Of a DNA stretch of 7,009 nucleotides, positions 1 to 5,966 are shown piece by piece (the stretch's first letter is position 1; each line of letters opens with the position of its first letter). Under the pieces are notes generated by a model. It was not told the DNA's origin. It ran no database searches and saw only the letters and a list, made by a program, of their open reading frames with translations. The translations under genes were made by a program, and so were the position numbers. The stretch comes from Tannerella sp. (GTDB lineage Bacteria > Bacteroidota > Bacteroidia > Bacteroidales > Tannerellaceae). The stretch lies in assembly GCA_031289515.1 (NCBI GenBank), contig JAITPH010000232.1:1-7009 (forward strand), in the 5' to 3' direction.

Positions 1-296
1 TTACCGGAAAGAAGACGCGCGAAGACCATCCGCAGGTGATGAACGCCGCAGTCCGCCTGTATGCCGACGCCGCCGACGCCAAGACGAAGATGGAAAACGG
101 TTTTGATCTTACCGATTACGACAATCGCACGCTGGCTTTCGCAAAAGATTATTCGTCGAAACTGCTTGCCATCGACGTAAACCTCGATACGACGGAGATG
201 CTCGACGTGACATGGCAGTTGTTCGACAGGCACTTCACCCCCGCCGAAGTGAATATCAAACAGGAACTTGTCGATAAATACTGGAAAAAGAACTGA
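1..296 (+). CDS. atpB: V-type ATP synthase/ATPase subunit B, C-terminal fragment (5' end outside window)
   Basis: This is the last 97 codons of the non-catalytic nucleotide-binding subunit B of the V1 (A1) sector, which alternates with catalytic subunit A in the cytoplasmic hexamer. The reading frame begins at base 3 and is open from the window edge, so the gene starts upstream; the GTG at 36 is an internal valine, not a start. Recognition rests on the helical C-terminal domain, with segments such as TGKKTREDHPQV and DYSSKLLAIDVN, and a KYWKKN terminus close to what I know of Bacteroides subunit B. The TGA stop is 5 nt before subunit D, in keeping with co-transcription. The nucleotide-binding core is outside the window, so its residues cannot be checked. 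The symbol follows V-type naming and must not be confused with F-type atpB. Confidence 0.9.
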   Translation, partial: TGKKTREDHPQVMNAAVRLYADAADAKTKMENGFDLTDYDNRTLAFAKDYSSKLLAIDVNLDTTEMLDVTWQLFDRHFTPAEVNIKQELVDKYWKKN

Positions 297-301
297 TTAT
301 A

Positions 302-916
302 TTGGCTGTTAAGTTTCAATATAACAAGACTTCGCTTCAAGGGCTTGAAAAGCAACTGAAAATCCGTGAGCGGGCGTTACCTACGATAAAAAGCAAGGAG
401 AGCGCTCTGCGGCTCGAAGTGAAGCGTACAAAAGACGAAATGACGGCTCTCGAAGAAAAACTGGAGAAAGACATACGGAGCTACGAATCGACGTCGGCGC
501 TGTGGAGCGAGTTCAACGCCGGACTGATAGCGGTGAAAGACGTCGCGCTGTCGTCGAAAAAGATAGCCGGAGTGATAGTGCCGGTTCTCGACGGAGTCGC
601 TTTCGACGTCAAGCCGTTCAGCCTGTTCGGCAGCCCGCCGTGGTTTTTCGACGGCATAAATGTCCTGAAAACATTGGCGCATACCGGTATTGAAGCGGAA
701 TTTACAGGACTTAAACTAAGTATGCTCGAACGCGCCCGACGCAAGACGACGCAGAAACTTAATCTGTTTGAAAAAGTGCAGATACCGGGCTATAAAGACG
801 CAATTCTGAAGATAAAACGATTCATGGAAGACGAAGAAAGCCTGTCGAAATCATCCCAGAAAATCATGCGCGCCAATCTCGAAAAACGCAGCAATAAAGA
901 GGAGGATGAACTATGA
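302..916 (+). CDS. atpD: V-type ATP synthase/ATPase subunit D (central rotor stalk)
   Basis: Subunit D forms the antiparallel coiled-coil axle that turns inside the A3B3 hexamer and passes torque to the membrane rotor. The product is 204 residues, about the usual size for bacterial D. It starts with FQYNKTSLQGLEKQLK, typical of the family, and residues 10-60 are heptad-rich coiled coil. A central segment (about 85-120) has hydrophobic and Pro/Phe-rich stretches. The C-terminal helix carries RRKTTQKLNLFEKVQIPGY (about 146-164) and the IKRFMEDEE signature (171-179). The start is TTG at 302, chosen because the family N-terminus (MA-K-FQYNKT) begins there and no ATG lies nearby; there is no Shine-Dalgarno, so translation is probably coupled to subunit B. 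The stop overlaps the next start as ATGA. This is V-type D, unrelated to F-type AtpD (beta). Confidence 0.95.
   Translation: MAVKFQYNKTSLQGLEKQLKIRERALPTIKSKESALRLEVKRTKDEMTALEEKLEKDIRSYESTSALWSEFNAGLIAVKDVALSSKKIAGVIVPVLDGVAFDVKPFSLFGSPPWFFDGINVLKTLAHTGIEAEFTGLKLSMLERARRKTTQKLNLFEKVQIPGYKDAILKIKRFMEDEESLSKSSQKIMRANLEKRSNKEEDEL
899..905 (+). promoter_or_regulatory. Shine-Dalgarno site for subunit I
   Basis: GAGGAGG lies 7 nt before the ATG at 913, inside the last codons of subunit D. It is the only clear Shine-Dalgarno in the window; the other starts have A-rich or unremarkable leaders, as is usual in Bacteroidota. It supports the choice of ATG 913 and suggests that subunit I has its own ribosome loading in addition to coupling through the ATGA overlap. 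It also encodes the acidic end of D (KEEDEL), so codon constraint alone could explain it. Confidence 0.55.
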
Positions 917-2763
917 TTGTAAAAATGAACAAATATGCCTATCTGGTATATCACAAGGAATATGAATCGTTTTTGGAACGCCTGCGCTCGCTTGGAGTAG
1001 TGCATGTGAAACAAACAAGACCTACCGGAGATAACCGGTCGATACAAAATCTTGCGGCAGAAGTCAAACGAGTGAAGACGCAGCTCGATTTTCTGGATTC
1101 CCTGCTTGAGAAAGGGAAATCTCCGAATATTGACAGATCGAGGTATAATGAGGATTTTACGCCCTCTACGGAAGCCCTTTCGCGCGACGATATGGAGAGC
1201 ATTCTCGCCGAGATTGAAGATTTGAGAGATCAATCCGCAAAAAAACAGTCGTTGCTCCTGACGCTCGAAAAAGAGCACGAAATGATGTCGGTATGGGGCG
1301 ACTTCAAATATAGCTCTATCGAAAAACTGCGTAAAGTCGGTTATGCCGTTTCGTTTTTCACCTGTCACGCATCGCGCTACGACCCTTCGTGGGAAGAAAA
1401 ATATAATGCTTTTGTAATAAATACCAAGCATTCGAACGTCTATTTCGTGACGGTTACAGATGTCGACGAAAAATTTTCCATTGACGCCGAAAATGCAAAA
1501 CTGTCGCCGAACGACTACGAACATATTTGCGAGGATATGGCGGAACAAAGGAATAACATGGAGGATATCGAAGACCTGCTGTTCGAAATAGCCTATAATA
1601 ACTACGAGGCGATCCAAACGATGAAGAACGAGATAGAAAACGAGCTTTCGTGGACTAATGTCATGTTTCAGACTACTCCGGAGGCGGACGACAAACTTAT
1701 GTTTCTCGAAGGATGGATTCCCGACGATAAGACCCGGAAAATGGAAAACGAACTTTCGGATAGCGGCTATTACATCCAAAAACTCGAAATCACCGACGAC
1801 GACGTTATTCCGATAAAACTCAGGAATAACAGGTTTACCGGACTTTTTGAACCTATAACGAAGCTCTACTCGCTGCCGAACTACAGGGAATTTGACCCGA
1901 CGCCATTGTTTGCGCCGTTTTTTATGTTGTTTTTCGGTCTTTGCCTTGGCGACGGCGGATACGGGCTTCTTCTTATATTGACCGCTCTGTTGCTGAAAAA
2001 CAAGGTTAGTCAGAGTATGAAACCGATTATGAAACTTGTGTTTTATTTCGGCGTCACGACTTTGGCGGTAGGAGCGATTACAGGCTCGTTTTTCGGCATC
2101 TCCATTGTCGACGCGCAATATTTCGCGTCGGTCAGGAATTATTTCGTCACAAGCGACAATCTGATGATAATATCGCTTGTAATCGGGTTTTTTCATGTGT
2201 TGTACGCCAAATTTATCGCTGCCGTCAAGATAAAGATTCAGCGGGGACTGAAATACAGTCTGTCGGCTTTTGCGTGGATTTTTGTGATTGTGTCGCTGGC
2301 GTGTATCTTGGCGTTGCCGATGATGAACATACAATTGCCGACTGCCGTCAAATATATTTTATACGGAGTAGCTGCGATTTGCGGGGCGGTAGTTCTTTTC
2401 TACAATACGCCGGGCAAGAATATCTTTCTTAATTTCGGCTCCGGCTTGTGGGCGACCTACAATACCGTATCCGGCTTGGTTGGCGACGTGCTTTCGTATA
2501 TTCGCCTTTACGCCATCGGTCTTACGAGCGCGTTGCTTGGCGGAGTTTTCAATTCGATGGCAGTAGATATGACCGCGTCGATGAATCCGTTTGTCCGTTG
2601 GCTGCCGATGCTGGCAATATTGCTCGTCGGTCATACCATTAATATCGGACTTGGACTTATAAGTTCGCTTGTTCATCCTCTACGTCTCGTTTTTGTGGAA
2701 TATTATAAAAATTCCGAATTTGAAGGTGGAGGATTGGATTATAAACCTTTTGAGAAATTGTAA
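913..2763 (+). CDS. atpI: V-type ATP synthase/ATPase subunit I (a-type stator subunit)
   Basis: Subunit I (called a in eukaryotes) is the stator membrane protein that forms the ion half-channels against the K ring. The 616-residue product has the expected two halves. Residues 1 to about 325 are cytoplasmic, begin MIVKMNKYAYLVYHKEY and include coiled-coil stretches (about 45-68 and 90-125). Residues about 328-590 form a membrane domain with about 7-8 hydrophobic helices. The key arginine is R531 in LSYIRLYAIGL, equivalent to the essential TM arginine of Vph1-type subunits. The last helix carries SLVHPLRLVFVEYYKN (585-600), matching the conserved His, Arg and Glu near the family's C-terminus. 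Another family-like loop is FGLCLGDGGYG (341-351). The start is ATG 913 with a Shine-Dalgarno, overlapping the stop of D by 4 nt. Length and residues look intact. Confidence 0.95.
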   Translation: MIVKMNKYAYLVYHKEYESFLERLRSLGVVHVKQTRPTGDNRSIQNLAAEVKRVKTQLDFLDSLLEKGKSPNIDRSRYNEDFTPSTEALSRDDMESILAEIEDLRDQSAKKQSLLLTLEKEHEMMSVWGDFKYSSIEKLRKVGYAVSFFTCHASRYDPSWEEKYNAFVINTKHSNVYFVTVTDVDEKFSIDAENAKLSPNDYEHICEDMAEQRNNMEDIEDLLFEIAYNNYEAIQTMKNEIENELSWTNVMFQTTPEADDKLMFLEGWIPDDKTRKMENELSDSGYYIQKLEITDDDVIPIKLRNNRFTGLFEPITKLYSLPNYREFDPTPLFAPFFMLFFGLCLGDGGYGLLLILTALLLKNKVSQSMKPIMKLVFYFGVTTLAVGAITGSFFGISIVDAQYFASVRNYFVTSDNLMIISLVIGFFHVLYAKFIAAVKIKIQRGLKYSLSAFAWIFVIVSLACILALPMMNIQLPTAVKYILYGVAAICGAVVLFYNTPGKNIFLNFGSGLWATYNTVSGLVGDVLSYIRLYAIGLTSALLGGVFNSMAVDMTASMNPFVRWLPMLAILLVGHTINIGLGLISSLVHPLRLVFVEYYKNSEFEGGGLDYKPFEKL

Positions 2764-2795
2764 AATAAAATAATAACTAAAAAAACAGAAAAATT

Positions 2796-3248
2796 ATGGA
2801 ACCAATTGTATTAGCTTATGTAGGAGCAGCGCTCATGGTAGGATTGAGTGGAATAGGTAGCGCTTACGGTCTGACAATCTGCGGTAACGCAGTCGTTGGA
2901 GCGATGAAGAAGGCGCCTGAGAAAATGGGGTCGTATATCGGACTTAGCGCATTGCCGAGTTCGCAGGGACTTTACGGATTTGTGGCATTTATTATGGCGG
3001 CGCAGCCGTATCTTGTGTCCGATATTTCATGGATGGCTGCGGGAGGCATCTTTGGCGCCGGTTTGCTGGTGGGCTTTGCAGGTCTTTTCTCTGCAATACG
3101 TCAGGGTCAGGTTTGCGCTAACGGTATCGCCGCTACAGCCGCCGGTCATAATATGTTCGCCACAACTATGGTCATGGCGGTGTTCCCCGAATTGTACGCA
3201 ATCCTCGCGCTTGTCGCAGCTCTCATGATTCCGGGTACTTTTGCATAA
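2796..3248 (+). CDS. atpK: V-type ATP synthase/ATPase subunit K (proteolipid rotor ring)
   Basis: This 150-residue proteolipid builds the membrane ring whose rotation carries ions past subunit I. It has four hydrophobic helices arranged as two related hairpins (about 5-30, 46-70, 82-106, 120-145), the duplicated form seen in E. hirae NtpK. The ion carboxylate is E132 in VFPELYAIL on the last helix. The equivalent place in the first hairpin (LPSSQGLYGF) has no acid, so there is one site per subunit. Aligned by eye with NtpK, L53, S56, Q57, Q103 and E132 match its Na+ ligands L61, T64, Q65, Q110 and E139, with Ser replacing Thr. The ATG at 2796 follows an A-rich 32-nt gap after subunit I, with no Shine-Dalgarno. 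Its last codons overlap a possible promoter for the next gene. Confidence 0.95.
   Translation: MEPIVLAYVGAALMVGLSGIGSAYGLTICGNAVVGAMKKAPEKMGSYIGLSALPSSQGLYGFVAFIMAAQPYLVSDISWMAAGGIFGAGLLVGFAGLFSAIRQGQVCANGIAATAAGHNMFATTMVMAVFPELYAILALVAALMIPGTFA
3211..3243 (+). promoter_or_regulatory. Possible Bacteroidota promoter for the GH2 gene, inside the end of subunit K
   Basis: TACTTTTG at 3236-3243 matches the Bacteroidota -7 box TAnnTTTG exactly. A TTG at 3211-3213 lies 22 nt upstream; that is within the looser TTG(N17-23)TAnnTTTG pattern described for flavobacteria but longer than the roughly 19-nt spacing of Bacteroides. Transcription would start around 3249-3252, just before the ATG at 3261. The box lies in coding sequence (GTFA, last codons of K), so the match may be chance. 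Confidence 0.4.
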
Positions 3249-3260
3249 CGCTTGCAGAAA

Positions 3261-5762
3261 ATGAGAAAAGTATCGTTAAGCGTTTTCGCTGCATTAGTCC
3301 TTTGTTTGTCGGCGCTTGCCGAAGATGTCCGTAATGAATATTTACTTGACAAGGGATGGAAATTTACGCGGGAAGATGATTCTTCGTTTGTGCTGACAAC
3401 GTTTGACGATAAACGATGGGAAAGCGTTGTCGTACCGCACGATTGGGCTATTTATGGTCCATTCGGTCCGCATAACGACAGGCAAAACGTGGCAATCGCT
3501 CAGGACGGACAGAAAAAGGCGATGGAACATGCCGGTCGGACAGGCGGTTTGCCTTTTGTCGGGGTAGGGTGGTATCGCCTCAATTTTGAAGCCCCCGCAT
3601 TTACTGCAGGCAAACGTGCGACGCTGCTTTTCGACGGCGCAATGAGCAATGCCCGCGTCTATGTAAACGGACGCGAAGCGGGTTTGTGGCGCTACGGCTA
3701 CAACTCTTTTCATTTTGATATTACCGACTATCTGAACGAGGGCGGCAGTAATACTCTTGCCGTCCGCCTCGACAACTATCCAGAATCGTCGCGCTGGTAT
3801 CCCGGAGCCGGAATATATCGAAATGTTCACCTGATTGTGACCGGCGATATTCATATTCCGCTATGGGGAACGCAGATTTTGACCCCTGTCGTGAGAAAGG
3901 AAAATGCTAAAGTCGTTGTCAGGACTAAGATTGACTTTCCAGCCTCCGCCGTTGGCAATTTTGAGTTGAAGACGGACGTCATCGACCCCGACGGCAATAA
4001 CATCGGAAGCATGTCTTCGCGTGTCGATACGGCATTGCTTGTTGATGGTTTTTATGAACAGATAATATGGATAGACAAGCCTGCGTTATGGAGTCCCGAC
4101 AGTCCGGCGTTATACTGTGCTGTCTCGAAACTTTATTTCGACGGAGTTCCGAAAGACGAGTGTCAAACGCGGTTTGGCGTCCGTTCAATAGAATTGCGCC
4201 CTGACGACGGATTTTATCTGAACGGCTCAAAGATTTATTTCAAAGGCGTTTGCAATCATCACGACCTTGGGCCACTGGGCGCTGCCGTCAACGACGCTGC
4301 TATCCGCCGCCAGATTAGAATCCTGAAAGATATGGGCTGCAACGCCATCAGAACTTCGCATAACATGCCTGCTCCGGAACTGATTCGCGCTTGCGACGAG
4401 ATGGGCATGATGGTCATGGCGGAAAGTTTTGACGAATGGAGAACGCCGAAAGTTAAAAACGGATATAACCTTTATTATGACGAATGGGTTGAAAAAGACT
4501 TGACGAATCTCCTGCATCAATACCGCAATAATCCGAGCGTCGTGATGTGGTGCATAGGCAACGAAGTCCCCGACCAGACGGTCAAGGGTGGCGTTTATCT
4601 TGCCCGGATGATGCAGGACATCTGCCATCGCGAAGATCCGTCGCGCCCAGTTACTGTCGGCATGGACATGGGATTTGCTGTTATAAACAATAATTTTGCC
4701 GCAACGCTCGACGTTGTCGGCTTTAATTACAGACTGTTCGCTTATGCCGACGCTTACGGAAAGTTGCCGCAGCAATTGATGCTCGGAAGCGAAACGGCTT
4801 CGACCGTAAGCTCTCGCGGAGTTTACAAATTTCCGGCCGAACGCAAGGCAATGGCAAAATACGACGACCGTCAGTGCACCGGCTATGATCTGGAGCATTG
4901 CGACTGGTCGAATCTGCCCGAAGACGATTTTATTCAGCACGAAGACCGTCCGTATTGCATCGGCGAATTTGTATGGACAGGCTTCGACTATCTCGGCGAG
5001 CCGACGCCTTATTATTCCGACTGGCCTAATCATAGCTCGATGTTTGGAATAATCGACCTCGCCGGTATTCCGAAAGACCGCTATTATCTATATCGCAGTC
5101 ACTGGAATCGCACGGTTGAAACGCTTCATATCCTGCCGCATTGGACATGGACCGGACGCGAAGGAATGGTTACGCCTGTTTTTGTTTATACGAATTATCC
5201 GTCGGCGGAGTTGTTTATCAACGGCAAAAGTCAGGGCAAGCGAACGAAAGACCTGACCGTGACGCTCGAAAACAGCGATAACAAAGATGCGGAAAAGGCT
5301 TTGGCGCGTCAGAAACGTTACCGCCTGATGTGGATGGATACGAAATACGAGCCGGGAACAGTCCGTGTAGTAGCCTATGACGGCGAAGGCAATGCCGTTG
5401 CCGAAAAGGAAATACATACTGCCGGAAAGCCTCATCACATCGAACTGACGGCGGATAGAACAAACCTGAAATCCGACGGCAAAGACTTGTCGTTCGTCCG
5501 CGTCAGGATAGTTGATAAGGACGGCAATCTCTGTCCCGACGATGTCAGACTGATAACATTCAAGGTAAAAGGCGCAGGCGTCTACCGCGCCGCCGCCAAT
5601 GGCGACCCGACAAATCTCGAACAGTTCCACAAACCCCAAATGTCCCTCTTTGCCGGCGAACTGACAGCAATAGTTCAAACCAAAGAGACCTCCGGAAAAA
5701 TAACCCTCGAAGCCTCCGCCAAAGGCGTCGCGTCCGGTATAATATCTTTGGTCGGCGAGTAG
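3261..5762 (+). CDS. Secreted GH2 glycoside hydrolase, beta-galactosidase type with DUF4982-like module
   Basis: This is a retaining exo-glycosidase of family GH2, most like the Bacteroides beta-galactosidases that carry DUF4982. The 833-residue product opens with a signal peptide (MRKVSLSVFAALVLCLSALA), cleaved probably after residue 20, so it acts in the periplasm or beyond. In order there follow a jelly-roll sugar-binding domain (about 25-193), an Ig-like domain (about 194-305), a TIM barrel (about 308-620), a DUF4982-like region (about 625-715) and a C-terminal Ig-like domain (about 722-833). E435 in CIGNEVPDQ is the likely acid/base and E511 in LGSETAS the likely nucleophile; their 76-residue spacing equals that of LacZ (461 and 537). 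The barrel ends with EFVWTGFDYLGEPTPY. ATG 3261 is preferred to the in-frame TTG at 3252 because it gives a clean signal peptide. It lies only 12 nt after subunit K. The substrate is inferred; other beta-glycosides are possible. Confidence 0.9.
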   Translation: MRKVSLSVFAALVLCLSALAEDVRNEYLLDKGWKFTREDDSSFVLTTFDDKRWESVVVPHDWAIYGPFGPHNDRQNVAIAQDGQKKAMEHAGRTGGLPFVGVGWYRLNFEAPAFTAGKRATLLFDGAMSNARVYVNGREAGLWRYGYNSFHFDITDYLNEGGSNTLAVRLDNYPESSRWYPGAGIYRNVHLIVTGDIHIPLWGTQILTPVVRKENAKVVVRTKIDFPASAVGNFELKTDVIDPDGNNIGSMSSRVDTALLVDGFYEQIIWIDKPALWSPDSPALYCAVSKLYFDGVPKDECQTRFGVRSIELRPDDGFYLNGSKIYFKGVCNHHDLGPLGAAVNDAAIRRQIRILKDMGCNAIRTSHNMPAPELIRACDEMGMMVMAESFDEWRTPKVKNGYNLYYDEWVEKDLTNLLHQYRNNPSVVMWCIGNEVPDQTVKGGVYLARMMQDICHREDPSRPVTVGMDMGFAVINNNFAATLDVVGFNYRLFAYADAYGKLPQQLMLGSETASTVSSRGVYKFPAERKAMAKYDDRQCTGYDLEHCDWSNLPEDDFIQHEDRPYCIGEFVWTGFDYLGEPTPYYSDWPNHSSMFGIIDLAGIPKDRYYLYRSHWNRTVETLHILPHWTWTGREGMVTPVFVYTNYPSAELFINGKSQGKRTKDLTVTLENSDNKDAEKALARQKRYRLMWMDTKYEPGTVRVVAYDGEGNAVAEKEIHTAGKPHHIELTADRTNLKSDGKDLSFVRVRIVDKDGNLCPDDVRLITFKVKGAGVYRAAANGDPTNLEQFHKPQMSLFAGELTAIVQTKETSGKITLEASAKGVASGIISLVGE

Positions 5763-5763
5763 G

Positions 5764-5785
5764 ATGACGGCTTTTTCTCCGTCAT
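5764..5785. other. Small hairpin directly after the GH2 stop
   Basis: ATGACGG (5764-5770) and CCGTCAT (5779-5785) pair perfectly over 7 bp around an 8-nt T-rich loop, starting 1 nt after the TAG stop. No T-run follows, so it is not a standard intrinsic terminator, but it could stabilise the 3' end of the mRNA. Both arms share sequence with the outer ends of the larger palindrome downstream, so it may be a remnant of that repeat. Confidence 0.5.
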
Positions 5786-5818
5786 TGACTTCTCATTGCG
5801 CTTGCTGTCTGCGCTTGT

Positions 5819-5888
5819 CGTCATTGCGAGGAACGAAGCAATCCGGAAAGATGCAGGGCGCTGGATTGCTTCGTTCCTCGCAATGACG
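5819..5888. repeat. Large perfect palindrome, REP/MITE-like intergenic repeat
   Basis: Two 26-nt arms, 5819-5844 and 5863-5888, are exact reverse complements around an 18-nt loop. The left arm begins CGTCATTGCGAGGAACGAAG. In RNA the stem could grow by two further pairs on the loop side (one G-U and one G-C). The sequence resembles palindromic intergenic repeats with a GTCATTGCGAG core that I recall from several bacterial genomes, but this could not be searched. It has no coding capacity. It sits between the GH2 stop and the promoter of the next gene; no T-run follows on the + strand, so termination is possible but not shown. Fragments of the same core occur just upstream (CGTCATTG at 5780-5787 and TCATTGCG at 5793-5800). 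Confidence 0.85.
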
Positions 5889-5918
5889 GGGTACGCGAAA
5901 AAAAATATTCCTATATAA

Positions 5919-5948
5919 TTGTTTTTTCAAAAGATATGACTATCTTTG
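5919..5948 (+). promoter_or_regulatory. Bacteroidota-type promoter for the AAA-ATPase-like gene
   Basis: TTG at 5919-5921, 19 nt of AT-rich spacer, then TATCTTTG at 5941-5948 match the Bacteroides consensus (-33 TTTG-like, -7 TAnnTTTG) in both sequence and spacing. Transcription should start around 5953-5957, leaving only some 10-14 nt of leader before the ATG at 5967. It lies in a clearly intergenic, AT-rich stretch, which makes chance less likely than for the site inside subunit K. Confidence 0.75.
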
Positions 5949-5966
5949 CAGAAAATCGGTAAAGTA

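Noticed and set aside
36..296. GTG at 36 as the start of a small 86-residue gene
   Set aside because: The frame is open upstream to base 3 with residues typical of subunit B, so this is the C-terminal part of a longer gene.
790..2334. 514-codon open frame on the minus strand
   Set aside because: It lies wholly opposite the end of subunit D and most of subunit I, which are clear family members. Its translation is rich in Arg, His and Phe with no recognisable domain, as expected of an antisense shadow.
3252..3260. TTG at 3252 as the GH2 start
   Set aside because: It adds three residues before a signal peptide that begins naturally at ATG 3261.
3261..3320. Lipobox in the GH2 signal peptide (Cys at residue 15)
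   Set aside because: The residues before Cys are V-L, without the small residue normally needed at -1, and a standard ALA cleavage site follows at 18-20.
3342..3854. 170-codon minus-strand frame
   Set aside because: It is antisense to the GH2 jelly-roll domain and has no domain or promoter of its own.
4227..5678. Minus-strand frames of 268 and 196 codons (4227-5033 and 5088-5678)
   Set aside because: Both are opposite the GH2 catalytic barrel and C-terminal domains, show no family features and reflect codon usage of the sense gene.
5819..5888. CRISPR repeat or insertion-sequence end
   Set aside because: There is only one intact unit, no regular spacers, and no transposase or target-site duplication visible.
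5819..5900. Palindrome as an intrinsic terminator
   Set aside because: No T-run follows the stem on the + strand (A8 occurs at 5898-5905 instead), and none suits the minus strand; a structural effect on transcription remains possible.
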